Source: Streptomyces humicola
GTDB lineage: Bacteria; Actinomycetota; Actinomycetes; Streptomycetales; Streptomycetaceae
Length of the DNA: 64,000 nt
Assembly (NCBI RefSeq): GCF_024436035.1
Contig: NZ_JANFNG010000001.1
Coordinates: 203,689-267,688, forward strand
Direction: 5' to 3'
Part shown: positions 16,400-26,043 of the stretch, in pieces
Numbering within the stretch: the first letter of the stretch is position 1
Layout: each line of letters opens with the position of its first letter
The notes under the pieces: generated by a model
Database searches by the model: none
What the model was told of the DNA's origin: nothing
The model's input: only the letters and a program-made list of their open reading frames with translations
Program-made: the position numbers and the translations under genes

Positions 16400-19300
16400 T
16401 CACGTGTTCCAGATCTGGAACTCCGAGACCTGGCCCGCCGGCCAGCCGGTGTTGGCGGTGATGTTGACCCGCCAGTACCGCTGGGTGCTTGCCGGGAAGG
16501 TGATGGTGACGGTGTTGTTGTCGGCATTCGGGTCGAAGGTGTAGGTGGCCGAGGGGACGACCGTGGTGAAGTGACTGCCGTCGGTGCTGCCCAGCAGAGA
16601 GAGCGTCTGGTTGCGGGCGCCCCAGCTGGTGCTCGCGGGCAGTTCCAGGACCGCCCGGCTGACGCTCTGCGCGGAGCCGAGGTCCACCTGCACCCACTGC
16701 GGCAGGTCGTTGTTGGCACTCTCCCAGTAGGTGCTCTGGTCGCCGTCCGTGACGTTGGAGGAGACGTAGTTCTGGGTATGGCTGGACTCGCTCGTGGCCT
16801 TGCCCAGGGCGAGGTTGCTGCTGGTGCTGCCGGTCCCGGTGCCGGTCAGCGCGACGGTGGTCGGGCTGTTGGACGCGCTACCGGTGATGGTGAGGCTACC
16901 GGTACGGGTGCCGGTCGCGGTCGGTGTGAAGGTGACGTTGACCGTGCATGACGCTCCCGCGCTGATCGAGCTGCCGCAGTTGTTGGTTTGCGCGAAGTCG
17001 CCCGTGGTCGCGATGGACGAGACGGACGCGGCGGCCGTCGCGGTGTTGGTGACGGTGACGGCCTGCGCGGCGCTGGCGGTGTTGACGGCCTGGCCGGCGA
17101 AGCTCAGCGATGTCGGGGCAACCGACAGTGTCGCGGAGGAGGAGCCGCTGCCGCTCGGGAAGACCTCGAAGTCGGAGATCTGACCAGCGGCCCAGCCGGT
17201 GTTGGCGGTGATGTTGACCCGTACGTAGCGGGTGGTGGTGGCGCTGAAGGTGATGGTGACGGTGTTGTTGTTGGCATTTGGGTCGAAGTTGTAGCCGGCC
17301 GAGCCGACGATGGTGGAGAAGTTGGTGCCGTCCGTGGACCCCAGCACCGAGAGGGTCTCGGTGCGGGCACCCCAGGCTGTCGAGGGCGGGAGCTTTAGCA
17401 CCAGTTTGCCGATGCTGTAGCGCTGGCCGAGGTCCACCTGGGCCCACTGCGGGAAGGAGCCGTTGGCGCTCTCCCAGTAGGTCGACGGATCGGCGTCGGT
17501 CATGTTCGCCGGGATGTACTGACCGTTGCTTGAGCTGGCCGAGGCGGGCTGTCCAGCCGCGATGTTGGTAGTGCTGTCGACGGCGCCGCCGGTCAGTGCG
17601 ACGGTGGTTGGGCTGTTGTTGGCGTTGCTGGTGACGGTCAGCGTGCCGGTGCGGGTGCCGGCTGTGGTGGGCTTGAAGGTGACGGTCACCGCGCAGGAGG
17701 CGCCAACGGCGACCGAGGAGCAGTTGTTGGTCTGGCTGAAGTCGCCGGTCACCGCCACGTTGGATACGGTTGCGGTGGTGGTGCCTGAGTTGGCCAGGGT
17801 CACGGTCTGTGCGGCGGCGGAGGCGCCGACGACCGTGCGTCCGAAGGAGAGGCTGCTCGGGTTGGTGCCCAGCACCGGGCCTGGTGCGGTGCCCGTGCCG
17901 GACAGGTTGACCGTGTTGGTGACGGCGCCGGCGGTCACGGTCAGGGTCCCTGTGCGGTTGCCCGTCGCGGTCGGTGAGAACGTGACGCTGACCCTGCAGG
18001 AGCCGTTCGCGGCGATGGAGTTGCCGCAGGTGTTCGTCTGGGCGAAGTCGCCGGTGGTGGCGATGGAGGAGACGGAGGCGGCCGAGCCGGTCGGGTTGGA
18101 GATCGTGACCGTCTGCGCCGTGCTGGTCGCGCCGGTTGCCACCGAGCCGAAGTCCAGCGCGCTGGGAGCGACCGTAACGCTGGTCGGCGGGTATGGCGGG
18201 TAGACGGGGGTGGGCCAGCCTCCGCAGTACGGGGCGCCGCTGATGCCGGAGTTGCCGCCGTCGTCAGTGACGGTGAAGTTGCCGCCTTCGCAACTGTAAA
18301 CAGCGGCTGGGCCGTTGACACCGGCTGCGGTGACGTTGGTGAACGAGGCGCCGCCGCCGGTCTGCTCCTGCATGGCGAAGGTGCCGGTGCCGGAGATGGT
18401 GACGTTGTTGAGGTTGACCCCGCTGATCGTGCCCTCGACCCACTGGACGGCCTCGTAGGGGCTCTGCTCGATCAGCGCGTTGCTGACGTTGATCGGCCCG
18501 GTGATCGCGCCCTGGCTGCCGTCGAACCAAAGCGATCCGACGCCGAACTGCCAGTTCGGGTCGAGATCGCCGTTCCGGATCAGGGTGTTGTTCGAGATGG
18601 TCGTGGTGCCGACCGGCGTCGAGGAGAAGCGCTGGCCGACGTGGATGCCGCCGCCCTGGGTGATGCCGGTGTCCTCGACCAGATTGCCAGTGACGGTGTT
18701 GTCGTGCCCGCCGTAGATAGCGATGCCGTTGGCCAGCATCTGCAGTTGCACGGTGTTGTTGGAGATGGTGTCGTTGGCGTCCGCACCGATGCTGGAGTCG
18801 GCCCAGGTGGCGATGCCGTCGTCACCGGTGTTGCGGATGTCGCTGTTGGTGACCTTCGAGTTGGTGACGCCGCCGTGGAAGTTGATGCCGTCGGCGGTGG
18901 TGTCGCGGATTCGCATGCCGCTGAAGGTCAGACCGTCCATCGGCCCGTCCATCCAGGCGCCGACCTTGTCGTGCTCGATCCACAGGTTGGACACGGTGGA
19001 GTTGCTCATTGCGCCGCCGACGCCGTTGACCTGGGCGCTGTCGTTGCGGTCCTGGACGTTGCCGAAGATCGCGAAGTTCTGCAGATGCACATTGGTGCTC
19101 GGGTTCGGCGCCGAGTTGCCGTAGAAGCCCGGCGCCGAGCCGGTGACGGTCGAGTACCACATGCCCGCGCCGGCGATGGTCACGTTGTTGACGCTGACGT
19201 GGCCCGGGACGTTGTACGTGCCGGGCGGTATCCAGACCGTGCCACCCGGCCCGGCCGCAGTGATGGCGGCGTTGAAGGCGCTGGTCGCGTCGTTGACCCC

Positions 19301-19972
19301 GGTCGGATCGGCGCCCTCGCTGGTGACCGACACCGACCCCGACGGCTGCGTCAGCGGGGCTCCGACCTGCTCGAAGTCGGCGAAGTCGATGGAATAGGAG
19401 GAGGCGTTGTCGCCCGAGTCGACCTGAAGCTTGAAGGTGGTGCCCGCGGGGTAGGTAGTGCTGAAGAGCCGGTGGACCTCGTCGTAGAAGTGGTGCGGGT
19501 TACTGCCGGGCGTGTTGGTGAACGGGTAGCTGCCGTAGAACCAGCTGTAGGCGTTGGTGAGAGTGAAATTGCTCTGCTTGACGCCGTTGATGTAGAGCGA
19601 GAGCGGTGCGGTGTAGACGGAGCCGTCCGAGCTGTCGGGGATGCTGTAGCGGAAGTCGATCGAGTTGGTCGCCACTGGCGTGCTGAAACTGACGTACTGT
19701 CCGCTTCCGTTGCCCTGGAGGGTCACCGCCTTGCGGCCCGACGCCTCGTCGGCCAACTGGCCCTGGGTGTAACTGGGGCCGATCACGGTGCCGTTGGTAG
19801 CGGAGTTCTCCGCCTGCACCTCGGCGTAGGGAAGACTCGCACCGTTGCCGCCGGTGGCGGTGGCGGTGGCGTACGCGGGCTGGACCGTCAGAGCGACGGC
19901 TGCCGCGGATAGCAGGGCGGTACTGCCGCCGATGGCGACCGCCCGTCTGAGTGAGCGTAGGCGCTGGAACAA
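16400..19972 (-). CDS. Secreted multidomain alpha-1,3-glucanase (GH87-like)
   Basis: A 1190-residue extracellular enzyme. The TTG at 19972 has a clear AAGGAGC site and gives a signal peptide ending near PAYA. Domains in order: a CBM35/CBM6-like module (about 48-200, YAEVQAENSATNG to DFADFEQV), then a right-handed parallel beta-helix with GH87/mycodextranase features (about 205-605). Next come two immunoglobulin-like 'choice-of-anchor D' modules (about 610-815), an F5/8-type C (CBM32-like) module (815-950), a third anchor-D module (955-1050) and a second F5/8-type C module to the end. The family cleaves alpha-1,3-glucan (mutan, fungal wall glucan). The neighbouring sugar importer and alpha-glucosidase fit this. 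GH87 versus another beta-helix family should be confirmed by profile search. Confidence 0.8.
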   Translation of the reverse strand: MFQRLRSLRRAVAIGGSTALLSAAAVALTVQPAYATATATGGNGASLPYAEVQAENSATNGTVIGPSYTQGQLADEASGRKAVTLQGNGSGQYVSFSTPVATNSIDFRYSIPDSSDGSVYTAPLSLYINGVKQSNFTLTNAYSWFYGSYPFTNTPGSNPHHFYDEVHRLFSTTYPAGTTFKLQVDSGDNASSYSIDFADFEQVGAPLTQPSGSVSVTSEGADPTGVNDATSAFNAAITAAGPGGTVWIPPGTYNVPGHVSVNNVTIAGAGMWYSTVTGSAPGFYGNSAPNPSTNVHLQNFAIFGNVQDRNDSAQVNGVGGAMSNSTVSNLWIEHDKVGAWMDGPMDGLTFSGMRIRDTTADGINFHGGVTNSKVTNSDIRNTGDDGIATWADSSIGADANDTISNNTVQLQMLANGIAIYGGHDNTVTGNLVEDTGITQGGGIHVGQRFSSTPVGTTTISNNTLIRNGDLDPNWQFGVGSLWFDGSQGAITGPINVSNALIEQSPYEAVQWVEGTISGVNLNNVTISGTGTFAMQEQTGGGASFTNVTAAGVNGPAAVYSCEGGNFTVTDDGGNSGISGAPYCGGWPTPVYPPYPPTSVTVAPSALDFGSVATGATSTAQTVTISNPTGSAASVSSIATTGDFAQTNTCGNSIAANGSCRVSVTFSPTATGNRTGTLTVTAGAVTNTVNLSGTGTAPGPVLGTNPSSLSFGRTVVGASAAAQTVTLANSGTTTATVSNVAVTGDFSQTNNCSSVAVGASCAVTVTFKPTTAGTRTGTLTVTSNANNSPTTVALTGGAVDSTTNIAAGQPASASSSNGQYIPANMTDADPSTYWESANGSFPQWAQVDLGQRYSIGKLVLKLPPSTAWGARTETLSVLGSTDGTNFSTIVGSAGYNFDPNANNNTVTITFSATTTRYVRVNITANTGWAAGQISDFEVFPSGSGSSSATLSVAPTSLSFAGQAVNTASAAQAVTVTNTATAAASVSSIATTGDFAQTNNCGSSISAGASCTVNVTFTPTATGTRTGSLTITGSASNSPTTVALTGTGTGSTSSNLALGKATSESSHTQNYVSSNVTDGDQSTYWESANNDLPQWVQVDLGSAQSVSRAVLELPASTSWGARNQTLSLLGSTDGSHFTTVVPSATYTFDPNADNNTVTITFPASTQRYWRVNITANTGWPAGQVSEFQIWNT

Positions 19973-20504
19973 GGTCGCTCCTTGGGAACACGGATGGTTA
20001 CCTGCGACATGCAGCCGCCGCGCGGGATGCCCTGGGACGGGTGGTGGGCACAAGCGGTCCCGGGCATGACAAATTGGCTTACTGGCCCGTGCCGGATGGG
20101 CGAAGTGGTGCAGGGACGGTGCGTGCGGTGCGCGTGGAGCGGTCTGGGCGGCTGCGCGTGGGAACCGTAATACATGCGACGTCAGAGCGCAATAAGTCGA
20201 TAACATAGTGCATGGATTGCTACATCGACGAAAATATTCAGTGTGATGACGTGATCGTAACCGCATGTCCTCGGCTGAAGGGGAGGGGCCGCCGGGGCGG
20301 TCCGCTGTAGAGATCGAGCCGTAGAGATCGATTGGCTTGGGTCGCCGCGCCGGGCGCAGCCTGCGTCAACGCGTCCTCCCGGGGCCGCGGGCTATTCGGC
20401 TCGCTGCACGTGCTGATGTTTTTTGCGCGTCATAGCAAGAACGAGCAGACCCAGACCGCACTGGATGTACCCGGGTGCGAGCGACTGACCCAGCTGCGCG
20501 GCGA
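19973..20504. other. Intergenic region with AT-rich promoter stretch
   Basis: About 530 bases separate the glucanase start from the LacI remnant. The part around 20165-20270 is clearly AT-richer than the rest of the window, as expected for the glucanase promoter. No gene is recognisable; the DNA-binding half of the LacI gene would be expected here and is absent. Confidence 0.45.
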
Positions 20505-20885
20505 GCGCTCGGGGGCCTAGCGCTCTGCGAGAGGGAGGTGGAGCACGCCCTGCTCTCTCCGGAAGACGGCCAGGCGGCAGCCACCCGCCTGCTGCAGTGC
20601 GGCATCACGGCATCTGAGCTTCCGACCTCGCTGGCCCTCGGCGCGGTCCGGGCCGCGCGGCGACGGGGCCTCGATGTCCCGAAAGATCTGTCGGTCGTCG
20701 GCTACGACGATTCCTCGTTCATGACCTGCATCGATCCGGCGCTCACCATGATTCGCCGGCCCATCGAGTCAATGGGGCGCGCCGCCATCGAGCTGCTCGT
20801 GAGCGAGTTGGCCGGCGCCAAAGTCATGCACGACGAGCTGCTCTTCGAACCCGAGTTGGTCGTGCGCGCATCAACCGGGCCGGCT
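20505..20885 (+). pseudogene. LacI-family regulator remnant (C-terminal half only)
   Basis: Translation shows the effector-domain end of a LacI/GalR regulator: VEHALLSPEDGQAAATRLL, LALGAVRAARRRGLDVP, DLSVVGYDDSSF, and ELLFEPELVVRASTGPA, the usual C-terminus. The N-terminal helix-turn-helix and about half the ligand domain are missing, and a few residues are lost after GITA. The frame continues past the normal end to 21056 through a terminator hairpin, another sign of decay. It lies directly before the sugar ABC operon and was probably its repressor. Confidence 0.75.
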
Positions 20886-20929
20886 CGTGGCTGTCAGGTC
20901 CGCCCATTCGATCGCTCCGCGTCCGGAGC

Positions 20930-20967
20930 CGCAGAGGGCCGCACTCCCCTGGGTGCGGCCCTCTGCG
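20930..20967 (+). terminator. Hairpin after the LacI remnant
   Basis: A perfect 15-base stem (CGCAGAGGGCCGCAC / GTGCGGCCCTCTGCG) with an 8-base loop. It is the natural terminator of the former regulator gene and insulates the ABC operon that starts 137 bases later. Confidence 0.75.
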
Positions 20968-21003
20968 ATCAGAAGTTGCTACATCTCGACTCAGAGTTCG
21001 TTG

Positions 21004-21031
21004 CTTGCAGATTTTCGTCGACATCTTGCGT
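21004..21031. promoter_or_regulatory. Possible MalR/Reg1-type operator repeats
   Basis: CTTGCAG at 21004 and CTTGCGT at 21025 are direct repeats 21 bases apart (two helical turns), about 80-100 bases before the ABC transporter start. From memory, CTTGCAG repeats are the binding motif of the Streptomyces maltose/amylase repressor MalR/Reg1, a LacI-family protein. The motif is seen; binding is inferred. Confidence 0.4.
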
Positions 21032-21104
21032 AGTTGCCTGGCCGCTGCTTAAGTGATGCCCGCCACACCCCACTCGCACTCCGCCCATGAAGGGTCACCT
21101 ACCC

Positions 21105-22466
21105 ATGCGCAGATCCGCAGCGCTGCTGATCGTCGGCGCCCTCACTGTGACCACCGCTGCCTGTTCCTCATCGACTAGCAACAAAGCCGGCGGCGACAGC
21201 GGCGGCAAGGTCACCATCTCCATCGACTGTGAACCGCCCACGAGCCGTCCGACACAGCGTCAGCAGTGGGCCGACGACATCACGGCCTTCGAGAAGCTGC
21301 ACCCGAACATCACGGTGAAAAGCATCGACACCTTCCCGTGCGAGACCCCGGAGCTGTTCACTGCGGCGCTCAGGGGCCAGACCGAGGCCAATGTCTTCTA
21401 CACCTATTTCACGGACAGGCAGCAGGTGCTCGACGCCGGCCAGGCCGCTGACATCACCCCGTACGTCACTGCGGAGAACCTGCCGGTCAAGGACGACATC
21501 TTGCCCTCCGTGTGGGACGCGATGAAGTCCGACGGGAAGATCTACGGCATTCCCCGCACCAACTACTCCATGGGCATGATTATCAACCGGAAGCTGTTCC
21601 AGCAGGCCGGACTCAGCCCTGACCAACCCCCACAGACCTGGTCCGACGTCGAGGCCGATGCGAAGAAGATCGCAGCCCTGGGTCATGGCATCGCCGGTTA
21701 CGGCGACTACAGTGCGGGCAACAACGGCGGCTGGCACTTCACTGCCGAAATGTATGCCCAGGGCGGCAGGATGGTCAGCACCGACGGCAAGAAGGCGGCA
21801 TTCAATAATGCCCAGGGCCTGTCCGTCCTGCAGAACCTGCACAAGCTTCGCTTCACCGACAACGTCATGGGCAGCACCCAGCTCTACAAGTGGGGCGATC
21901 TGCAAAAGCAGATGGCCGCCGGCAAACTCGGCATGTACATCGCCGCCCCCGACGACATCACGTACCTGGTGCAGAGCCTGGGGGCTCACTACGAGGACTT
22001 TGGCATGGGCCCGATCCCCGGCGCCGCCGGCCCCGGCGTCGGTACGCTCGCCGGCGGCGACGACTACATGTTCAACATCAAGGACACCCCCGCACAGATC
22101 ACGGCAGGCATCCAGCTGCTCAGCTACCTGTGGCTGACAGAGGGCCAGGGGCAGCAGTACAACTACGCCCGTTCCAAGGCTTCCGGACAGGCTGTCGGCC
22201 TGCCGGAGCCGGAGCTTTTCCGGGGTGTCACGGCCGCCAAGGACGCTCAGCTCAAGGCCGCCAGCGCCACCATGCCAGTGCAGGACTTCGCACCGTTCGT
22301 CAACGCCAACGTGCCCGGCGTGACCGAGCCGCCCAACGCACAGGCGATCTACAAGGTCCTCGACACCACCATGGCCTCCGTCCTGACGGACCCGAACGCC
22401 GATCCGCACAAACTGCTGAACACCGCCGAGTCGCAGGTCAACCAGGTCCTGGCCAACGCGCAGTGA
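21105..22466 (+). CDS. Sugar ABC transporter, extracellular binding lipoprotein
   Basis: A 453-residue solute-binding protein of the MalE/UgpB type. The signal and lipobox (TTAAC, Cys22 region) are followed by a short Ser/Asn/Gly linker and the two-lobe binding domain (AFEKLHPNITVKSID; YGIPRTNYSMGMIIN; FKEAG-like LFQQAGLSPDQPPQTW). The ATG at 21105 is chosen because the lipoprotein signal begins there; an upstream in-frame ATG at 21087 adds only six residues. It is the first gene of a four-gene operon with two permeases and an alpha-glucosidase, so an alpha-gluco-oligosaccharide is the likely ligand. No ATPase is encoded nearby, as is usual when the shared MsiK ATPase serves. Confidence 0.9.
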   Translation: MRRSAALLIVGALTVTTAACSSSTSNKAGGDSGGKVTISIDCEPPTSRPTQRQQWADDITAFEKLHPNITVKSIDTFPCETPELFTAALRGQTEANVFYTYFTDRQQVLDAGQAADITPYVTAENLPVKDDILPSVWDAMKSDGKIYGIPRTNYSMGMIINRKLFQQAGLSPDQPPQTWSDVEADAKKIAALGHGIAGYGDYSAGNNGGWHFTAEMYAQGGRMVSTDGKKAAFNNAQGLSVLQNLHKLRFTDNVMGSTQLYKWGDLQKQMAAGKLGMYIAAPDDITYLVQSLGAHYEDFGMGPIPGAAGPGVGTLAGGDDYMFNIKDTPAQITAGIQLLSYLWLTEGQGQQYNYARSKASGQAVGLPEPELFRGVTAAKDAQLKAASATMPVQDFAPFVNANVPGVTEPPNAQAIYKVLDTTMASVLTDPNADPHKLLNTAESQVNQVLANAQ

Positions 22467-22534
22467 GCCTGATCGGCACCGCGGCGAACAGCCGTCCCTG
22501 ACAGGTATGCCCCGAAGCTCCAAGGAGTCCCGAG

Positions 22535-23476
22535 ATGGCGGTCCTCACCGCATCCTCCGGCACCGACTCGTCGCCCGCGAAGGCGTCGGGCCGGGCCGGG
22601 GCCCTGCACAGGAGCGTGCAGCGCAACCTCACCGCGCACGGCTTCCTGATCGGCGCAGTGCTCTGCTTCGCGCTCTTCTCCTGGTACCCGATGGTCCGCG
22701 AAGTGATCATAAGCTTCCAGAAGCAGAAGGCGGGCAAGACCACCTGGGTGGGCCTGCACAATCTCAACCAGATCGTGAACGATCCCAGCTTCTGGCCGGC
22801 CTGGCGCAACACCGCCGAGTTCACCGGGTTGGCGCTGCTGCTCGGCTTCGGCCTTCCCTTCGTCGTCGCCGTGTTCATGAACGAACTGCGTCACGCCCGC
22901 GGTTACCTGAGGGTCCTGGTCTATCTGCCAGTGATGCTTCCACCGGTTTCCTCGCTGGTGCTCTTCAAAGACCTCTACAACCCCAACTACGGGCTGATCA
23001 ACAGAATCCTGCAGCTGCTGCACCTGCCGACCTCGGGATGGCTGCAGTCCCCGCACATGGCGATGCTCGCCGTGGTCATCGCCTCCACCTGGATGAACAT
23101 GGGCAGCGCGACCCTGATCTACCTCGCCGCCCTGCAGAACGTCCCCGGCGACCTTTACGAGGCCGCCGAGCTCGACGGAGCCGGACTGCTGAGCCGCATC
23201 TGGCATGTGACGATCCCGCAGACCCGGCTGATCCTCTCGCTCATGCTCATGCTGCAGATCGTCGCCACCATGCAGGTCTTCGTCGAGCCCTTCGTGCTCA
23301 CCAATGGCGGCCAGGGGGTCGACGGCTCCACCACGACCGTCGTCTACCTCATCTACCAGTACGCCTTCAACTTCAGCAACTACGGCGCCGCCTGCGCCCT
23401 CGGGCTGCTCCTGCTTCTGTGCCTCGCCGGCTTCTCAGTGCTGTACATCCGACTCAACCGGAGGACCGAGGCGTGA
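22535..23476 (+). CDS. Sugar ABC transporter permease (MalF type)
   Basis: A 313-residue membrane protein with about six transmembrane segments and the EAA motif (EAAELDGAGLLSRIWHVTIPQ) that contacts the ATPase. AAGGAG precedes the ATG. It opens with a soluble N-terminus and the family segment LIGAVLCFALFSWYPMVREV. Its stop overlaps the GTG of the second permease (GTGA at 23473), so the two are made together. Confidence 0.92.
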   Translation: MAVLTASSGTDSSPAKASGRAGALHRSVQRNLTAHGFLIGAVLCFALFSWYPMVREVIISFQKQKAGKTTWVGLHNLNQIVNDPSFWPAWRNTAEFTGLALLLGFGLPFVVAVFMNELRHARGYLRVLVYLPVMLPPVSSLVLFKDLYNPNYGLINRILQLLHLPTSGWLQSPHMAMLAVVIASTWMNMGSATLIYLAALQNVPGDLYEAAELDGAGLLSRIWHVTIPQTRLILSLMLMLQIVATMQVFVEPFVLTNGGQGVDGSTTTVVYLIYQYAFNFSNYGAACALGLLLLLCLAGFSVLYIRLNRRTEA

Positions 23477-24339
23477 GCGACACCCGAACCCTGATCAACC
23501 CGGCACAGCTGAACCGCACTGTCTACCGGGTGGTGCTGGTCCTCGCGGTCACTGCCTTCACCCTGGCCTTTCTCGGGCCGCTGTACCTGCTGGTCACCGA
23601 CGGCCTCAAGAGCACCGCCGAAGCCATCCAGACCCCGCCTACCTTCTACCCGCACCACCTCGAGCCGAGCAACTACAGCGATGCCTGGAATCGCCTCAAC
23701 ATCGCCCAACTCCTGCTGAACACCCTCTGGTACGCCTTCGGGGCCCTCGCCTTCCAGCTGGTACTGGATGTCGCCGCTGCCTATTCGCTGTCCAAGCTGC
23801 GCCCGGTGCTCGGCAATGTCGTCCTCGGCATGATGCTGGCCACCCTGATGATCCCGGCGATGGTGCTAGTCGTCCCGCAGTACCTGACCGTGCTGGACCT
23901 GCCACTGGTACACCTGAACCTGCTCAACTCGCCCTGGGCGATCTGGCTGCCCTCGGTGGCCAATGCTTTCAATATCTACCTCCTCAAGCGTTTCTTCGAC
24001 TCAGTGCCGCAGGAACTGCTCGACTCCGCGTCCATGGACGGCGCCGGGCCGATGCGCACCCTGCTTTCCATCGTGCTGCCGATGTCTTGGCCCATCATCG
24101 CTGTGCTGTCCGTCTTCGCGCTCGTCAACGTGTGGAAGGACTTCCTGTGGCCCCTGCTGGCCGAGCCGGACCCCACCAAGCAGACCTTGAACGCGGGCAT
24201 CTACTCCCTCTCCCTCGGCGTGCCCGAGAACGTGCTCATCGCGGCGGCGGCCATCTCCGCCATCCCTACCGTGCTCTTCTTCCTGATCTTCCAGCGCAAC
24301 ATCATGTCCGGTCTGACCGCAGGCAGCCTCAAGGGCTGA
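23473..24339 (+). CDS. Sugar ABC transporter permease (MalG type)
   Basis: A 288-residue inner-membrane permease with the EAA loop (ELLDSASMDGAGPMRTLLSIV), about six membrane helices and the usual C-terminal end FQRNIMSGLTAGSLKG, typical of MalG-like proteins. The GTG start overlaps the stop of the first permease. The frame is open well upstream, but that part is the shadow of the first permease gene. Confidence 0.92.
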   Translation: MSDTRTLINPAQLNRTVYRVVLVLAVTAFTLAFLGPLYLLVTDGLKSTAEAIQTPPTFYPHHLEPSNYSDAWNRLNIAQLLLNTLWYAFGALAFQLVLDVAAAYSLSKLRPVLGNVVLGMMLATLMIPAMVLVVPQYLTVLDLPLVHLNLLNSPWAIWLPSVANAFNIYLLKRFFDSVPQELLDSASMDGAGPMRTLLSIVLPMSWPIIAVLSVFALVNVWKDFLWPLLAEPDPTKQTLNAGIYSLSLGVPENVLIAAAAISAIPTVLFFLIFQRNIMSGLTAGSLKG

Positions 24340-24360
24340 CATTCCAAGGAGACTCCTACC

Positions 24361-25962
24361 TTGTTCCAAGCCGACAAATGGTGGCGCGGCGCCGCGATCT
24401 ACCAGGTCTACGTGCGCAGCTTCGCCGACGCGGACGGCGATGGCGTAGGCGATCTGGCGGGAGTCCGCTCCCAGCTGCCCTACCTGGCCGAACTCGGCAT
24501 CGACGCCCTCTGGTTCAACCCGTGGTATGCCTCGCCCATGGCCGACGGAGGCTACGACGTGGCCGACTACCGCGCCATCCACCCCACCTTCGGAACCCTG
24601 GCCGAGGCCGAGCGGCTGATCGCGGAGGCACTTGAGCACGGCATCCGTACCGTCGTCGACATCGTCCCCAACCACGTATCCGACCAGCACCGCTGGTTCC
24701 AGGAGGCCCTGGCCGCGCGACCCGGATCACCGGAACGGGAACGGTTCTGGTTCCGCGAAGGCCGCGGCGAGCACGGCGAACGTCCCCCCAACAACTGGAC
24801 CTCCCAGTTCGGAGGCTCCGCCTGGACCCGGGTTCCCGACGGCCAGTGGTATCTGCACCGCTTCGCCCCCGGCCAGCCGGACCTCAACTGGCAGCATCCC
24901 GAGGTGCGCAAGGAGCACGAGGAGGTGCTTCGCTTCTGGTTCGATCGCGGTGCAGCCGGCGTCCGCATCGACTCCGCCGCCGAGCTCGTGAAGGACCCGG
25001 AGCTGCCCGACCTCGTCGAGAGCACCGAACCGCACCCCTACCTCGACCGCGACGAGATCCACGACGTCTACCGGTCCTGGCGAAAGCTCGCGGACTCCTA
25101 CGCCCAGCCGCGCGCCCTGATCGGCGAGGTCTGGCTTGCCGACCCCGGACGCTTTGCCCGCTATCTGCGCCCCGACGAACTGCACACCGCCTTCAACTTC
25201 GGCTTCCTGACGTGCCCGTGGAACGCCGAGCGGCTCCGAGACGTCATCGCGACGACGCTGGCCGTGCACGCACCGGTCGGCGCCCCCGCGACCTGGGTTC
25301 TGGCCAACCACGACATCACCCGCACCGTCACCCGCTACGGGCGCGCCGACACGGGCTTCGACTTCGCGGCCAAGGCTCACGGCATCCCGACCGACCTGGG
25401 GCTCGGCACCCGCCGGGCCCGTGCCGCGGCGCTGCTGAGCCTCGCCCTTCCCGGTTCCGTCTACCTGTACCAGGGCGAGGAGCTCGCGCTGCCCGAGATC
25501 GAGGACCTGCCCGCCGAAGTCATCGAGGACCCGATGTTCCATCGCACGGGAGGCAGCGACCCCGGCCGTGACGGCTGCCGCGTGCCGCTGCCCTGGCGAG
25601 GGGACACGGCGCCCTTCGGTTTCAGCCCCGTGCCTGTCACCACCTGGCTGCCGCAGCCCGCTGACTGGGGCACGCTGACCGTCGAGCTCCAGCAGCGCGA
25701 CCCGCAGTCGATGCTGAACCTGTACCGCGCGGCCTTGCGGCTGCGGCGCAGCGAACCTGCCCTCGGCGACGGGCAGCTGGCCTGGCTCCCCAGCGGCAGT
25801 CAGGCGCTGGCGTTCGCACGCTCGCCACGGTTTGCCTGCGTCGTCAACCTCGGTACCAGCCCCGTCTGTCTTCCCGCTCACGACCGGGTGCTTCTCTCCA
25901 GCGGGAAGCTTTTCGACGGACGGCTGCCCCCCGATACCGCAGTCTGGCTGCGCCTTGCCTGA
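24361..25962 (+). CDS. Alpha-glucosidase, GH13 (oligo-alpha-glucosidase)
   Basis: A 533-residue cytoplasmic enzyme that hydrolyses alpha-glucosidic bonds of small oligosaccharides. The TTG at 24361 has AAGGAG upstream. Conserved regions are GIDALWFNPWYASPMADGGY, DIVPNHVS, GVRIDSAAE (nucleophile Asp204), LIGEVW (acid/base Glu256) and ANHDITR (Asp318). No signal peptide is present, so it acts on imported sugars delivered by the preceding transporter. With the secreted glucanase upstream, nigerose-type alpha-1,3 oligomers are plausible substrates; maltose or isomaltose types cannot be excluded. Confidence 0.92.
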   Translation: MFQADKWWRGAAIYQVYVRSFADADGDGVGDLAGVRSQLPYLAELGIDALWFNPWYASPMADGGYDVADYRAIHPTFGTLAEAERLIAEALEHGIRTVVDIVPNHVSDQHRWFQEALAARPGSPERERFWFREGRGEHGERPPNNWTSQFGGSAWTRVPDGQWYLHRFAPGQPDLNWQHPEVRKEHEEVLRFWFDRGAAGVRIDSAAELVKDPELPDLVESTEPHPYLDRDEIHDVYRSWRKLADSYAQPRALIGEVWLADPGRFARYLRPDELHTAFNFGFLTCPWNAERLRDVIATTLAVHAPVGAPATWVLANHDITRTVTRYGRADTGFDFAAKAHGIPTDLGLGTRRARAAALLSLALPGSVYLYQGEELALPEIEDLPAEVIEDPMFHRTGGSDPGRDGCRVPLPWRGDTAPFGFSPVPVTTWLPQPADWGTLTVELQQRDPQSMLNLYRAALRLRRSEPALGDGQLAWLPSGSQALAFARSPRFACVVNLGTSPVCLPAHDRVLLSSGKLFDGRLPPDTAVWLRLA

Positions 25963-26006
25963 TGGGGCGCGGCCAGACCGCATGGGGCGCCCGCGCGTCC
26001 GTACAA

Positions 26007-26043
26007 CTGACGCTTGAGTCAGCTCAAACTCCTCAAACGTCAG
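26007..26043 (+). terminator. Hairpin after the alpha-glucosidase gene
   Basis: CTGACGCTTGAG at 26007-26018 pairs with CTCAAACGTCAG at 26032-26043 (12 base pairs with one G-U). It lies 45 bases beyond the operon's last stop codon. Confidence 0.6.
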
